Notes: generated from the letters alone by a model not told the origin. DNA of 64,000 nt from JBPCIX01 sp051005875 (GCA_051005875.1 JBPCIX010000057.1:10266-74265), one strand, 5' to 3'; positions 25,017 to 35,321 are shown, numbered from the stretch's first letter. Made by a program: numbers and translations.

Positions 25017-25324
25017 TCGAACTCCTTCAACAAAGACTCCTTTTGTTTTGCGCCCAACCCTTTGACACGCCGGGACTGCGATATGTCCAGCCGGTCCATA
25101 ATCCTTCGTGCTCGGATCTTACCGACACCGGGCATGGATTCGAGCACTGCCACGACCTTCATTTTCGCCTCGACTCCATCTGAGTTTGAATTCAAAAGCT
25201 CCTTTAGCCCGGTCCTGCCTGACTTCAGTGATTCTTTAAGCTCTGCCCGCACCTTGCGGGTAGCGGCCGCTTTTGCCAAAGCTGCGCGGCGTTGTTCGTC
25301 GGTAAGGGAGGGCGGAAGTGGCAC
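25013..25324 (-). CDS. mihF: Actinobacterial integration host factor
   Basis: Nucleoid-associated protein found only in Actinobacteria, needed for DNA bending and viability in mycobacteria. The 103-residue protein has a long N-terminal basic helix (ALAKAAATRKVRAELK) and a helix-two-turn-helix region LESMPGVGKIRARRIMDRLDIS. GTG 25324 lies six bases after a TATTAT -10, suggesting a leaderless mRNA. It leads the mihF-gmk-rpoZ-coaBC group; its own 3' end contains the gmk ribosome site. Confidence 0.96.
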   Translation of the reverse strand: MPLPPSLTDEQRRAALAKAAATRKVRAELKESLKSGRTGLKELLNSNSDGVEAKMKVVAVLESMPGVGKIRARRIMDRLDISQSRRVKGLGAKQKESLLKEFE

Positions 25325-25330
25325 GCTGGC

Positions 25331-25361
25331 ATAATATCCGTCCGGCCGGACGGTGTACCAA
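25331..25361 (-). promoter_or_regulatory. mihF promoter with palindromic operator
   Basis: Minus strand: TTGGTA (25361-25356), 19-base spacer, TATTAT (25336-25331), then six bases to the GTG. The spacer contains CCGTCCGGCCGGACGG (25353-25338), a perfect 16-bp palindrome that could bind a dimeric regulator. Inferred from sequence. Confidence 0.55.
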
Positions 25362-25377
25362 CAAACTGATTTTAACC

Positions 25378-25403
25378 GAGGTCAGACGGGGAGGTCAGAC
25401 GGG
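25378..25403. repeat. Two tandem 13-bp repeats at the pyrF 3' end
   Basis: GAGGTCAGACGGG occurs twice head to tail. On the minus strand the pyrF stop TGA (25397-25395) is in one copy and the other lies just past it. It carries no start codon, unlike the repeat at pheS-pheT. Confidence 0.85.
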
Positions 25404-26108
25404 GAGCCTGGCCAGTCTCATTTCCTCGATGATCAAAATCGCCGCAGCTACCGGATCTTCTGAGCCTGTAATGGGGCGACCCACCACAACGTAACCGGCG
25501 CCTGATTTGGCTGCTTCGGCGGGGCTCATTGTCCTGGATTGATCTTCCCTTTTGGCGCCGGCCGGCCTTATTCCCGGGACAACCAGCTTCAGCTGATCAC
25601 CGAACTCTCTCAGCAATATTTCTATTTCCAGGGGGGAACAAACCACCGCTCTTGCTCCGGCGCCGACCGCCACTCCGGCTAGACGAACAACCTGATCCGC
25701 GACATTCGAGCCTTGACCAAGCTCTGCAAGGTCGGCCGAAGAAAGACTTGTCAATGTTGTTACGGCCGCCACTATTGGGGGCGCTTCAACTTCAGCAGCC
25801 GCGTTGACCGCTGATCTGATCATTTGCCGTCCCCCCGAAGCATGTACGGTCAACATCCAACATCCCAACTCTGCGAGCTTGCCGGCGGCTAAGCCGACCT
25901 GGTGAGGAATATCGTGCAGCTTCAAATCGCAAAACACAGGGCCGTACTGCCTGATCCGCCTAACCGCCTCGGGGCCGTACCCTGCAAACAGAGTGAGGCC
26001 CACCTTGAACGCATCGACGCCACCTTCAAGTTGCCGGGCCAGCTCTTCTGCTTCCGTCAGGCTGGTGTGATCCAGAGCGACTATGAGACCGGTTTGGGCG
26101 TTGGTCAT
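25395..26108 (-). CDS. pyrF: Orotidine 5'-phosphate decarboxylase (class I)
   Basis: Last step of UMP synthesis. The 237-residue TIM barrel has LIVALDHTS at strand 1, FKVGLTLF, and the catalytic DLKLHDIPHQV motif of class I enzymes; VPGIRPAG and YVVVGRPIT bind phosphate. Mycobacteria carry a different (class II) enzyme, so this points to another actinobacterial lineage. It overlaps pyrD by 4 bases and ends the pyr operon. Confidence 0.97.
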   Translation of the reverse strand: MTNAQTGLIVALDHTSLTEAEELARQLEGGVDAFKVGLTLFAGYGPEAVRRIRQYGPVFCDLKLHDIPHQVGLAAGKLAELGCWMLTVHASGGRQMIRSAVNAAAEVEAPPIVAAVTTLTSLSSADLAELGQGSNVADQVVRLAGVAVGAGARAVVCSPLEIEILLREFGDQLKLVVPGIRPAGAKREDQSRTMSPAEAAKSGAGYVVVGRPITGSEDPVAAAILIIEEMRLARLPV

Positions 26109-27031
26109 CCTTCGATCTTCAGCTGACCTCTAAGAGAAGAAAGACTGCGGACTCCGTGATCCTTCAGGTACTGGGCAATCCCTTTCGTAATATCTAACGC
26201 GGCTGCAGGATCGATGAAATTAACGGTCCCCAGAGCCACCGCGGTAGCCCCCGCCATAATGAACGCAATTGCATCTTCATGCCCCATAATGCCGCCCATT
26301 CCAATTAAAGGTACATGCGGGAATTCGCGATGGACCTCGTGGACGCACCGAAGCGCAATCGGCCTTATGGCCGGCCCCGATAGGCCACCCATGACGCCCC
26401 CCAACATTGGCCGGGCGGTTTCAATATCGACAGCCATTCCCATTACGGTATTTATCAGGCTTAACCCGTCCGCGCCGGCTTCTAATGCAGCCCCGGCAAT
26501 CTCGGTGATGCTGGTGACATTCGGAGAAAGCTTGGCGAAAATCGGGACTTCGCTTGCACGGCGCACACTGCTGATAACTGACGATGTGGCTTTCGCATCG
26601 TGAGCGAACATGTTGCTTCGATCCTCAAGGTTTGGGCAGCTAATGTTGGCTTCAATTGCGATCACTCCCGGCGCGCCTCGAATGGCATCTGCGACATACA
26701 TAAACTCCTGGACGGTATTTCCTGCAATGCTGGCGATGACGGGAACCTTCATGCGGTTGAGCCACGGCAAATCCACGGCCAAGAAGTGCTGGACGCCCTT
26801 GTTTTGCAAACCAATTGCATTGAGCATTCCAGAAGGTGTTTCGACCATCCTGGGAGAGGGCTTGCCGGGCCACGGCTGCATTGTCATCGACTTGACCACG
26901 ATGGCGCCGAGTTTCGTGATGTCCATGAACTCCGACATCTCCTGGCCCGATGCGAAGCAGCCCGAAGCGGTAACAATCGGCGACTTCAATCGTACGCCCG
27001 CAAGATCGACTGAAATATCAACGGTGGCCAT
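26105..27031 (-). CDS. pyrD: Dihydroorotate dehydrogenase class 1B, catalytic subunit
   Basis: Oxidises dihydroorotate to orotate with FMN. The 308-residue protein has TASGCFASGQE, NAIGLQNKGV, and EANISCPNLEDR, with cysteine as the catalytic base that marks class 1 enzymes. INTVMGMAVD and GMGGIMGHEDAIAFIMAGA are the FMN-phosphate loops. Together with pyrK just upstream it forms the NAD-linked class 1B complex rather than the membrane class 2 enzyme. Confidence 0.96.
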   Translation of the reverse strand: MATVDISVDLAGVRLKSPIVTASGCFASGQEMSEFMDITKLGAIVVKSMTMQPWPGKPSPRMVETPSGMLNAIGLQNKGVQHFLAVDLPWLNRMKVPVIASIAGNTVQEFMYVADAIRGAPGVIAIEANISCPNLEDRSNMFAHDAKATSSVISSVRRASEVPIFAKLSPNVTSITEIAGAALEAGADGLSLINTVMGMAVDIETARPMLGGVMGGLSGPAIRPIALRCVHEVHREFPHVPLIGMGGIMGHEDAIAFIMAGATAVALGTVNFIDPAAALDITKGIAQYLKDHGVRSLSSLRGQLKIEG

Positions 27032-27043
27032 TAGTAAAGCGCC

Positions 27044-27889
27044 TTAGTTCCCGGGAGGGGCGGCAAGCGCCCCCGGTTTTGCGGCATGAGCATCCCAGGC
27101 GATCCTGGCGCCGTTGAACACGGGCCCATCAACGCAGGTTCGGACATGAATTACGTCGGTCCCCTGCTTGTTCCACATGGGTTGCACACAAGTCATGCAC
27201 ACTCCCACACCGCAGCCCATCATCGCCTCCATGGCAACCTGCGCCGGAATTTTGTATTGCATGGCTATCTTGCTTACGGCTTGCAGCATCGGATTGGGCC
27301 CGCACGCGTAGATGACCTCGGTTCCACATTTTTCGATCATTTCGGGTAGCAGCTCGGTCACGTAACCCTTGTGTCCCTCACTGCCATCATCTGTGCAAAA
27401 TGCGGTCTTGGTACCCAGCCGTTTGGCGTCGATGGAGTTTAGGAAGCGGTTGACCGTCGCGGCCCCCCAAAGAACATCGACGCGCTTGCCGGCCGCCCTC
27501 AACTCCTCGCCCAAAAAAATCAGAGGGGCGGCGCCGATCCCTCCCCCCACAAGGAGGCAAGAATTGCGTTTCTTGGGAATGGTGAATGGCCTGCCCACCG
27601 GACCGATCAAATCGACCGTATCGTGCGGACGCAACAGTGCAAGAGCACCGGTTCCTCCGCCTCGTATGTCGAAAACGATCTCTACGGTGGCGGCCCAGCC
27701 GCCGCGCTTATTGACCCTGTAGATGGAAAACGGCCGTCGTAGTATGAAGTTGCGGTCTATGGGGGGTCGCAAATTGATGAATTGACCGGGTCGGGCTATC
27801 TTCGCAACCTCGGGAGTGACGATCGAGAGCAAATGGAACTCGTCGCCCATCTTCTTGTAAGAAAGAACCTCGGCAAGCTCTCTGATCAA
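27044..27889 (-). CDS. pyrK: Dihydroorotate dehydrogenase electron-transfer subunit
   Basis: Passes electrons from PyrD to NAD+ through FAD and a 2Fe-2S centre. The 281-residue protein has a ferredoxin-reductase-like FAD domain (RPFSIYRVN), an NAD domain ([18 protein letters not shown]), and four cysteines near residues 227-251 in CGVGVCMTC...C for the cluster. It overlaps carB by 4 bases and precedes pyrD by 12. Confidence 0.95.
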   Translation of the reverse strand: MIRELAEVLSYKKMGDEFHLLSIVTPEVAKIARPGQFINLRPPIDRNFILRRPFSIYRVNKRGGWAATVEIVFDIRGGGTGALALLRPHDTVDLIGPVGRPFTIPKKRNSCLLVGGGIGAAPLIFLGEELRAAGKRVDVLWGAATVNRFLNSIDAKRLGTKTAFCTDDGSEGHKGYVTELLPEMIEKCGTEVIYACGPNPMLQAVSKIAMQYKIPAQVAMEAMMGCGVGVCMTCVQPMWNKQGTDVIHVRTCVDGPVFNGARIAWDAHAAKPGALAAPPGN

Positions 27890-30800
27890 TTGTCCGTCTC
27901 CGGAGGCGCCCCAACCCCCTCAAGGTAGTCCTGAAGACACCGCACCGCCAGACCGCGGCTTGCCGAGTCGATGCCTCTGACTGAAGCATGCAGCCCCGCC
28001 ATGGTGGTTATGCAGGGTACATGCCTGGTGATGGCTGCGGTTCTAATTGTGTACCCGTCGGTCCTGGGGCCGTGGCCAAAAGGAGTATTGACAATGAGGT
28101 CGACCTGGCCGGCAAGAATCTGGCCGACAATATTAGGAGAGCCTTCCGAGTGTTTGAGCACCCGGCGGGCCGGGATGCCGGCATTTCCTAGAACCTCGGA
28201 AGTTCCTGAGGTGGCCAAAATCTGAAACCCCAACTCGGCCAGTCGTTTGACCGGAGCGATTACCGCATTTTTATGTTTGTCTGCAACCGAAATGAACGCG
28301 GTGCCTTTGCCGGGCAAGTCGTAACCGGTGGCCGACTGACTTTTCGCGAAGGCTGCCCCCAGATCGTAGTCGATCCCCATCACCTCGCCGGTTGATTTCA
28401 TCTCAGGCCCAAGAATAGTGTCGACGCCGGGGAAACGTGAGAAGGGCAAAACAGCCTCCTTGATGCCGCAATGCCTGAGCCGCCCCAACGGCCACCAGGG
28501 CCCCTGGCTTGGTTTGGATGGAAGGATGTCCATTCCCTTTAGGGTTTCGCCCAGCATTACCCTGACCGCCACTTTGGCTAAAGGCACGCCCGTGACCTTG
28601 CCGACAAACGGGACGGTTCTGGACGCACGGGGGTTCACTTCAAGACAGTACACATGGTTATCTTTCAGGGCGAACTGAATGTTGACAAGCCCCCGCACTC
28701 CCAGGGCTTCGGCGATTCGCCTGGTTGATTCGGCCATCTCCTCGAGTAGCGGCCCTGCAATTGAATAAGGCGGTAAAACGCAGGCTGAGTCGCCGGAATG
28801 AATTCCTGCTTCTTCAATGTGCTCCATAACGCCGCCTATGTAAAGGTCGGCGCCATCGAAAACAGCGTCGACATCTACCTCGATTGCGTCCTCGAGGAAT
28901 CGATCGATCAACAAGGGATGCTTAGGTGAAACCGCCGCCGCATTTTCGATATAGCGGCCCAGCATTTCGTCGTCATAAGCGATCTCCATTGCCCGTCCCC
29001 CTAATACGTAGGAAGGTCGGACCAAAACGGGATACCCGATCGCTGCGGCAATCAGCCGGGCATCGGCGCCGGAAGCTGCAATCCCGCCGGGGGGCTGAGG
29101 GACTCCGAGGTCGGCCAAGATTTTGTTGAATCGGCCCCTGTCTTCGGCGGCGTCGATTGAGTCGAACGACGTTCCGAGCATTTTCACGCCCGCTTGCTCC
29201 AACCGAGCAGCGAGCTTCAAGGGCGTTTGACCACCCAAAGTTACAATTACGCCCAGAGGCTTTTCTCTGGTGATTACGTTCATCACCTCTTCAAATGCCA
29301 AGGGTTCAAAGTAGAGCCTGGTTGAGGTGTCGTAGTCGGTTGAGACGGTCTCGGGGTTGCAGTTGATCATGATCGCATCGAGGCCTGCCTCTTTGACCGC
29401 CAAGGCGGCGTGGACACAGCAATAGTCGAACTCGATCCCCTGACCTATCCGATTGGGTCCAGATCCAAGAATGATCACTCGCTCGGCATCCGAGACAAAA
29501 CCTTCGTCCTCGTCCTCGTAGGCCGAGTAAAAGTAAGGTGTTTCGGCCGCGAATTCGGCAGCGCAGGTATCCACCGTCTTAAACGTGGGCGTCACCCCAG
29601 ACTTCAGCCGGAGGTTTCTAATATCGCCTTCTTCGCACCCTCGCAGATACCCAATCTGAGCATCCGAAAAGCCCATTCGCTTGGCTTTGCGAAGGAGATA
29701 CCTGTCCAGCTGGGCTGAAGATTCGATCTCGGCGCGACAATCAACGATCCGTTTGATCTCGGCCAAAAACCATGGATCGATTTTGCATGCCTGGTAAACC
29801 CGGCCGAGCGAGACACCGCTGCGAATAGCGGACTCGACCCACAGCAAGCGGTCCTCAGCGGGGATCCCTACTTTGCTCAACAAGTCCGACTCTCCCCGGG
29901 CCTCCCCCAGTTCATTCGCATGGCCGCCCAAACCCGGAAGGTCTGTTTCCAGCGACCGGAATGCTTTTTGCAGGGCTTGAGGAAACGTTCGGCCAATCGC
30001 CATCACCTCGCCCACCGACTTCATCTGGGTGCCGAGGGTGGGGTCTGCGTCGGGAAATTTTTCAAAGGCCCATTTGGGGACTTTCACCACCACGTAGTCA
30101 ATAGCCGGCTCGAATGACGCTGGAGTTGTGCCGGTGATGTCGTTGGGGATTTCGTCGAGCGTGTAGCCGATCGCCAGTTTGGCAGCGATCTTTGCGATCG
30201 GAAACCCAGTGGCCTTAGAAGCCAACGCGGACGAGCGAGAGACCCGAGGGTTCATTTCGATTACCACCATGCGACCATCGGCCGGGTTGACCGCGAATTG
30301 AATGTTTGATCCGCCGGTTTCTACCCCGATCTTGCGGATGACCCGGGCGGCGGCATCGCGCATCGTTTGGTATTCGCGATCGGACAGCGTCTGAGCAGGG
30401 GCGACCGTGATCGAGTCACCCGTATGAACCCCCATTGGATCAAGGTTTTCAACCGAGCAGACAACAACAAAGTTGTCTTTGCGGTCACGCATTACTTCGA
30501 GTTCGAATTCCTTCCAGCCCTCGATAGACTCCTCGATTAGCACTTCTGAGATAGGTGAGAGTTTTAGGCCCTCAGCCGCGATCTCAGCCAGGCCCTGTTC
30601 GTCTCGGGCGATGCCGGAGCCGGCGCCGCCAAGGGTAAACGAGGCCCTAACTACGGCGGGTAGTCCGATCCTGGCGCCGACCGACATGGCTTCTTCCATT
30701 GAATAAGCAAATCCTGAGCGAGGAAGGTCCAACCCAATTTCTGTCATGGCGGCTTTGAACAACCTGCGGTCCTCTGCCATTCGAATCGCAGCTGGATTGG

Positions 30801-31152
30801 CTCCCACCAATTCCACTCCGTACGACTCAAAGATTCCTGCTTCGTCGGCAGCGATGGCCACGTTGAGCGCCGTCTGGCCGCCGAGCGTAGGCAGACAAGC
30901 GTCGGGCCGCTCAAGGGCAATTATCTGCTCGACAACTTCAAGAGTTATCGGTTCGATGTAAGTGCGGTCGACGAGTTCAGGGTCCGTCATGATCGTTGCC
31001 GGGTTGGAATTCAGCAAGATGACCCGGATCCCGTCCTCCTTTAGAACCTTGCATGCCTGGGTCCCGGAGTAATCGAACTCGCAGCCCTGGCCGATCACGA
31101 TGGGACCCGACCCGATAATCAGCATCGACCCGATGTCAGTTCGACGGGGCAT
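27886..31152 (-). CDS. carB: Carbamoyl-phosphate synthase large subunit
   Basis: Makes carbamoyl phosphate for both pyrimidine and arginine pathways. The 1088-residue protein has two ATP-grasp halves ([18 protein letters not shown] at residue 13 and [17 protein letters not shown] near residue 562), each with a GGQT block. The C-terminal MGS-like allosteric domain starts near residue 940. It overlaps carA by 17 bases and pyrK by 4. Full length with no missing motif. Confidence 0.98.
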   Translation of the reverse strand: MPRRTDIGSMLIIGSGPIVIGQGCEFDYSGTQACKVLKEDGIRVILLNSNPATIMTDPELVDRTYIEPITLEVVEQIIALERPDACLPTLGGQTALNVAIAADEAGIFESYGVELVGANPAAIRMAEDRRLFKAAMTEIGLDLPRSGFAYSMEEAMSVGARIGLPAVVRASFTLGGAGSGIARDEQGLAEIAAEGLKLSPISEVLIEESIEGWKEFELEVMRDRKDNFVVVCSVENLDPMGVHTGDSITVAPAQTLSDREYQTMRDAAARVIRKIGVETGGSNIQFAVNPADGRMVVIEMNPRVSRSSALASKATGFPIAKIAAKLAIGYTLDEIPNDITGTTPASFEPAIDYVVVKVPKWAFEKFPDADPTLGTQMKSVGEVMAIGRTFPQALQKAFRSLETDLPGLGGHANELGEARGESDLLSKVGIPAEDRLLWVESAIRSGVSLGRVYQACKIDPWFLAEIKRIVDCRAEIESSAQLDRYLLRKAKRMGFSDAQIGYLRGCEEGDIRNLRLKSGVTPTFKTVDTCAAEFAAETPYFYSAYEDEDEGFVSDAERVIILGSGPNRIGQGIEFDYCCVHAALAVKEAGLDAIMINCNPETVSTDYDTSTRLYFEPLAFEEVMNVITREKPLGVIVTLGGQTPLKLAARLEQAGVKMLGTSFDSIDAAEDRGRFNKILADLGVPQPPGGIAASGADARLIAAAIGYPVLVRPSYVLGGRAMEIAYDDEMLGRYIENAAAVSPKHPLLIDRFLEDAIEVDVDAVFDGADLYIGGVMEHIEEAGIHSGDSACVLPPYSIAGPLLEEMAESTRRIAEALGVRGLVNIQFALKDNHVYCLEVNPRASRTVPFVGKVTGVPLAKVAVRVMLGETLKGMDILPSKPSQGPWWPLGRLRHCGIKEAVLPFSRFPGVDTILGPEMKSTGEVMGIDYDLGAAFAKSQSATGYDLPGKGTAFISVADKHKNAVIAPVKRLAELGFQILATSGTSEVLGNAGIPARRVLKHSEGSPNIVGQILAGQVDLIVNTPFGHGPRTDGYTIRTAAITRHVPCITTMAGLHASVRGIDSASRGLAVRCLQDYLEGVGAPPETDN

Positions 31153-32344
31153 TGACGGCCTCCTGGTCAGGGTTCAGGTTGGCCTTCATCAGCGCGCAAA
31201 AATCGTCGAACAAGTAGCGTGAATCGCGCGGACCCGGACCAGCTTCCGGATGATATTGGACCGCAAACGCCGGTTCATCGACCAACCGAAATCCTTCAAC
31301 TGTGTAGTCATTCAGGTTGATATGCGTAAGCTCTGCGGGTCCGTGGGGGGTGCTGAATGTCGTGAGGGCAGGCAAGGGCTTGCCTGGTTCCCCGGCAGCC
31401 TTGAAGCCGAACCCGGATTCCCTGACCGAAAATCCATGGTTCTGGGTCGTGATTTGAACGGCGCCATCCGAGAGCCTCAAAACCGGATGGTTGGCGCCGC
31501 GGTGGCCGAAAGACAGCTTGTAGGTCTTGAGGCCAAGCGCCAGAGCCATCAGCTGATGGCCCAGGCAAATGCCGAACACAGGGACCTTTCCCAGCAACCG
31601 GCCGATGGAGTCGACTCCTTGCTTCACGGCTTCAGGGTCCCCCGGGCCGTTCGAAATGAAGACACCGTCGGGATTTGAACCAAGGACCTCAGACGCCGGC
31701 GTGTCCGCAGGAAATACCGTCACCGCTGCCCCGCGAGCGGCTAATTCTCGCAAGATATTGTGCTTCATTCCAAAGTCATAGGCTGCAACCTTGTAGAGCA
31801 TTGGCCCTGTGGGCGGCCATTCATACGGTTCCGTGGTGGATACCCCGCCCGTCAGATTTGCTCCTGCCATGAGCGGGGTGGTTAGCAACTCGGCTGCAAG
31901 AGACTGCGCCGCTGCACAGTCGGTTGATATGGCGCCTCGCATCGCGCCACGCTCGCGAATATGGCGAGTGAGCCTTCTGGTATCGACCTCGGTGATGCCT
32001 GCAACGCCGTGCTCGTCCATGTATTCCTCGAGCCCTTCCTCAGCGCGCCAGGATGAGTACACCGCCGGAAGATCTCTGGTGACGAACCCTCTAACTCTTA
32101 CCGAGCCACTCTCGCTATCCTGACTGTTTACCCCGTAATTTCCGATGTGCGGATAGGTCATCGCTACAATTTGACCGTCGTAGGAGGGATCGGTCAAGAC
32201 TTCCTGGTACCCGCTCATGCCGGTGTTAAAGACCACTTCTCCGAAGACCTGCGACCGTGATCCAAAGGTCACTCCCTCGAATACCTCACCGTCTTCCAGG
32301 ACCAAGATCGCAGGCTTCATCCCCCTGCCTCGTTCCCTGGTCAC
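31136..32344 (-). CDS. carA: Carbamoyl-phosphate synthase small subunit (glutaminase)
   Basis: Releases ammonia from glutamine for CarB. The N-terminal CPSase_sm domain ([17 protein letters not shown]) is followed by a class I amidotransferase domain with nucleophile cysteine in [16 protein letters not shown] and the HPEAGPGP histidine/glutamate pair. GTG 32344 overlaps the pyrC stop (GTGA); ATG 32320 ([11 protein letters not shown]) is an equally good family start. Roughly 400 residues. Confidence 0.97.
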   Translation of the reverse strand: MTRERGRGMKPAILVLEDGEVFEGVTFGSRSQVFGEVVFNTGMSGYQEVLTDPSYDGQIVAMTYPHIGNYGVNSQDSESGSVRVRGFVTRDLPAVYSSWRAEEGLEEYMDEHGVAGITEVDTRRLTRHIRERGAMRGAISTDCAAAQSLAAELLTTPLMAGANLTGGVSTTEPYEWPPTGPMLYKVAAYDFGMKHNILRELAARGAAVTVFPADTPASEVLGSNPDGVFISNGPGDPEAVKQGVDSIGRLLGKVPVFGICLGHQLMALALGLKTYKLSFGHRGANHPVLRLSDGAVQITTQNHGFSVRESGFGFKAAGEPGKPLPALTTFSTPHGPAELTHINLNDYTVEGFRLVDEPAFAVQYHPEAGPGPRDSRYLFDDFCALMKANLNPDQEAVNAPSN

Positions 32345-33654
32345 ACCACGGCCCTGCCTAGGGCGTGATCAAAAACATGCTTGCCGGAGAACACTGTGTG
32401 GAGAACTCTCCCCCTTAGGGCCCTACCCGCCCATGGTGAGTTCCTGCTTTTCGAAGCGAACAGAGCCGGGTCCACAACCCACTCGGCCTGGGGATCGAAA
32501 ATAGTGAGATTGGCGGGCCCGCCCTCAGCGACCGGCCCTCCCTGTGATTTCAATTTCAGAATCGCTGCCGGCGAACACGACATAAGCCGAATTGCTTCGG
32601 CCAATGAAATGATTCCCGGATCGACCAATTCGGTGATTACGACTGCAAGAGCAGTCTCAAGTCCAACGATCCCCGGCGGCGCCAATTCGAACTCTGCTTC
32701 CTTTTCCTCGAGTGCATGAGGGGCATGGTCGGTGGCAATTGCATCGATGGTTCCATCGACGAGACCTTCCCTGAGGGCCTCGACATCAGACGGCGACCTA
32801 AGGGGAGGATTCATCTTGAAGTTTGGATCGTAGGACACCAGTTCTGAATCAGTAAGGGTCAAATGGTGCGGAGCGGCTTCGGCGGTGACCTTGATGCCCA
32901 GAGCCTTGGCCCGCCGGATAAGATCCACAGAGCCTGCTGTTGAAACATGAAGCGCATGGAAATGAACTCCGGTCAGCTTTGCCAAAGCCAGATCACGCCC
33001 GAGAGCGACCTCCTCGGCCTCCGCTGGGATCCCTTTGAGGCCGAGGAGGTCAGAGAACTCTCCTTCGTGCATCTGGCCGGACTGAGAAAGAGCGGCATCT
33101 TCGCAGTGCTCTGCGCAAATGCCGCCGAAACCTTTGATGTACTCCATTGCTCGCCTCAGCAGCCTTGAATCGGCCACCCCCTTGCCATCGTCTGTAAACA
33201 TGATCACCCTTGCCGAGCATTGCGCCATCTCGCCGACGGCGGCTATCTGGTTCCCGGACAAGCCCTGGGTGATAGCCCCGGCTGGAATGACCTCGGCCAG
33301 GCCGGCTCTGGCGCCCTCGGAGGCGACCATCTCAGCAATTGCTGCGCTATCGCACACCGGATCAGTATTCGGCATGGCGCAGATCGCGGTAAAGCCGCCA
33401 GCAGCTGCGGCAGCCGAACCTGAGGCAATTGTCTCTTCGTCCTCTCGCCCTGGTTCTCGAAGATGCACATGCAAATCCACGAAACCCGGACAAATAACAG
33501 CGCCGGAAATGTCGATAATGCTGGCCCCTGATTCCGGCAGTCCCTTTCCCACTTCCAAGATTCGCCCGCCACCTACGAGGACATCGGCCGTTTGGTCGCA
33601 CCCTGCTATTGGGTCGATCAATCGGCCTCCCTTAAATAACAATTCCGCCATCAT
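32341..33654 (-). CDS. pyrC: Dihydroorotase
   Basis: Cyclises carbamoyl-aspartate to dihydroorotate. The 437-residue amidohydrolase has the zinc motif VDLHVHLREPG, a metal-bridging region in the central part, HALHVSTAGS, and the catalytic DHAPHALEEK aspartate block. It is the long type I form typical of Gram-positive and actinobacterial operons. It lies between pyrB (6 bases) and carA (4-base overlap). Confidence 0.97.
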   Translation of the reverse strand: MMAELLFKGGRLIDPIAGCDQTADVLVGGGRILEVGKGLPESGASIIDISGAVICPGFVDLHVHLREPGREDEETIASGSAAAAAGGFTAICAMPNTDPVCDSAAIAEMVASEGARAGLAEVIPAGAITQGLSGNQIAAVGEMAQCSARVIMFTDDGKGVADSRLLRRAMEYIKGFGGICAEHCEDAALSQSGQMHEGEFSDLLGLKGIPAEAEEVALGRDLALAKLTGVHFHALHVSTAGSVDLIRRAKALGIKVTAEAAPHHLTLTDSELVSYDPNFKMNPPLRSPSDVEALREGLVDGTIDAIATDHAPHALEEKEAEFELAPPGIVGLETALAVVITELVDPGIISLAEAIRLMSCSPAAILKLKSQGGPVAEGGPANLTIFDPQAEWVVDPALFASKSRNSPWAGRALRGRVLHTVFSGKHVFDHALGRAVV

Positions 33655-33660
33655 GCGCGC

Positions 33661-34617
33661 CTAGGCTTCGATCTCAGAAGCAGAAGCAGACGCAGACGTG
33701 GTTTCAGGGCCCCCGAGCATCAAATACAAGACGGCAGCCCGAACCGCGATTCCGTTGGTCACCTGATCGGTGATGATTGAGCGTGGTCCTTCGGCCAGGT
33801 CAGACGAGATTTCCACACCTCGGTTCATCGGGCCTGGATGCATTATCAAGGCCTCCTTTTTCAATGTCTCCAGCCGCTGCCGATTCAGCCCCCAGAAGCG
33901 GGCGTACTCACGAAGCGACGGGAAGAGAGTTTCCTCCTGGCGTTCATTTTGAACTCGTAACAGATACACGACATCAAGCTTTGGCAAGACCTGGTCCAAA
34001 TTTGTCGAGGATTCAGCACCCCAACTTTCAATGCTTGCCGGCAACAGGGTGGCCGGGCCAATCGCTGTAACCTGAGCTCCCATTTTCGAAAAGGCCTTGA
34101 TATTCGATCGGGCGACTCTGGAATGGAGAATGTCGCCCACTATTCCGACTCTCAGACCCTCGAAGCTTTCGAAGCGCTCGCGTATCGAGTAGAGATCGAG
34201 CAGTGCCTGGGTTGGATGTTCGTGAGCACCGTCGCCGGCGTTGATAACACTTGCCTCGACCCATCCGGAAAGCCTCTGTGGCGCCCCCGCGGAGGAATGT
34301 CGGACCACGATTGCATCGACACCCATCGCCTGCAGCGTCAAGGCAGTGTCCTTGAAAGACTCTCCTTTAGAAATGGACGTTGTCGGACCGGAGCTGAAAT
34401 TGATTACATCAGCCGACAGCCTCTTAGCGGCCAGTTCGAACGAGATTCGAGTGCGGGTCGAAGGCTCGAAAAATAAGTTGCAAACCGTTCGGCCCCGCAA
34501 GGCTGGGACCTTTTTAATGGTGCGAGCACCGACCTCCCGAAAGGAGTCTGCCGTCTTAAGGACGAGCTCGATTTGGCCAACCGAGAGCTGGTCAATTGAC
34601 AGAAGATGCTTGATCAC
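33661..34617 (-). CDS. pyrB: Aspartate carbamoyltransferase catalytic chain
   Basis: Joins carbamoyl phosphate to aspartate. The 318-residue protein has [25 protein letters not shown] and the [11 protein letters not shown] motif. No pyrI regulatory chain is nearby; regulation is expected at the RNA level by PyrR. The C-terminus ends in a low-complexity Ser/Ala run encoded by short GCAGA repeats. It overlaps pyrR by 4 bases. Confidence 0.97.
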   Translation of the reverse strand: MIKHLLSIDQLSVGQIELVLKTADSFREVGARTIKKVPALRGRTVCNLFFEPSTRTRISFELAAKRLSADVINFSSGPTTSISKGESFKDTALTLQAMGVDAIVVRHSSAGAPQRLSGWVEASVINAGDGAHEHPTQALLDLYSIRERFESFEGLRVGIVGDILHSRVARSNIKAFSKMGAQVTAIGPATLLPASIESWGAESSTNLDQVLPKLDVVYLLRVQNERQEETLFPSLREYARFWGLNRQRLETLKKEALIMHPGPMNRGVEISSDLAEGPRSIITDQVTNGIAVRAAVLYLMLGGPETTSASASASEIEA

Positions 34618-35213
34618 GGTCCGGCCGCCGTATTTCCGGCGGCATCGCCCGAGCCAGCCCCGCCGACCGAGACAACAACCGAATCATCGCCATCGGTTGA
34701 GGCAAGTCGGACCATAACGTCATCGGTCATCGCCGTTGGGATGTTTTTACCGATGAAATCCGCTCGAATTGGAAGTTCTCGGTGCCCTCGGTCGATCAAG
34801 ACGGCCAGTTGCACCAGCCGCGGGCGGCCAAAGTCGACAAGGGCATCAATGGCGGCTCGGATGGTCCTGCCTGTGAACAAAACATCATCAACCAGGACCA
34901 CCGTCTTGCCCTCGACATCAAAAGACAGCTTGGTCGTCGAAATGTCGCTAGGAACTCTCAGTCCTATGTCATCGCGATAAAACGACACGTCCAGGGAGCC
35001 CACGGGAGGTTCCAGACCCTCAACCCGGCCCATCTCTTGGGCTAAGCGCTGAGCCAGGGGAAATCCACGCTTATGGATCCCCACGAGCACCAGATCGGTG
35101 ACTCCCTTGTTGCGCTCAACAATCTCGTGAGCCATTCGCTTCAGGGCCCGGCCCATATCCCCCGGCTCAAGGACGACCTTACCGGTCTGGGGCGACGCGG
35201 AGTTCAAACTCAA
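34614..35213 (-). CDS. pyrR: Pyrimidine operon regulator PyrR / uracil phosphoribosyltransferase
   Basis: RNA-binding attenuator protein of pyr operons, with side uracil phosphoribosyltransferase activity. The 199-residue protein has [24 protein letters not shown] and the PRPP loop [17 protein letters not shown]. The start is uncertain. TTG 35213 lies in the T tract of the upstream terminator and overlaps a leader-peptide stop (TTGA); TTG 35207 is two codons in. It is first in the pyrRBC-carAB-pyrKDF operon and probably controls it through the hairpin at 35277-35297. Confidence 0.95.
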   Translation of the reverse strand: MSLNSASPQTGKVVLEPGDMGRALKRMAHEIVERNKGVTDLVLVGIHKRGFPLAQRLAQEMGRVEGLEPPVGSLDVSFYRDDIGLRVPSDISTTKLSFDVEGKTVVLVDDVLFTGRTIRAAIDALVDFGRPRLVQLAVLIDRGHRELPIRADFIGKNIPTAMTDDVMVRLASTDGDDSVVVSVGGAGSGDAAGNTAAGP

Positions 35214-35257
35214 AAAAAAGCGCCGCCCCGGCAGGGTGCGACGATATAGACACTCAT
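35210..35257 (-). CDS. Putative 15-residue leader peptide of the pyr operon
   Basis: ATG 35257 encodes [15 protein letters not shown] and stops with TGA overlapping the pyrR TTG (TTGA). An in-frame TTG at 35266 lies four bases after AAGGAG (35276-35271), next to the PyrR hairpin. The frame runs across the terminator stem, so its translation would keep the terminator open and deliver ribosomes to pyrR. Proposed from sequence alone. Confidence 0.4.
   Translation of the reverse strand: MSVYIVAPCRGGAFF
35212..35242 (-). terminator. Intrinsic terminator (attenuator) before pyrR
   Basis: Minus strand GTCGCACC (35242-35235) pairs with GGGGCGGC (35229-35222) around a five-base loop with one mismatch and one G-U. 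GC and eight T residues (35219-35212) follow. It is placed between nusB and pyrR, directly behind the PyrR-binding hairpin. Confidence 0.7.
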
Positions 35258-35276
35258 GCTACGCAAAGCTCTCCTT

Positions 35277-35297
35277 CCTGGCCTCTCCGGACCAGCC
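35277..35297 (-). promoter_or_regulatory. PyrR-binding hairpin
   Basis: Minus strand GGTCCGGAGAGGCC matches the PyrR-binding consensus ARUCCNGNGAGGYU at 12 of 14 positions. The outermost A and U are replaced by a G and C, which preserves the pair. CTGG and CCAG form the flanking stem. The AAGGAG of the leader peptide begins one base beyond the hairpin. Confidence 0.8.
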
Positions 35298-35321
35298 ATT
35301 AAAGGCTGAGCGAATCTTGCA

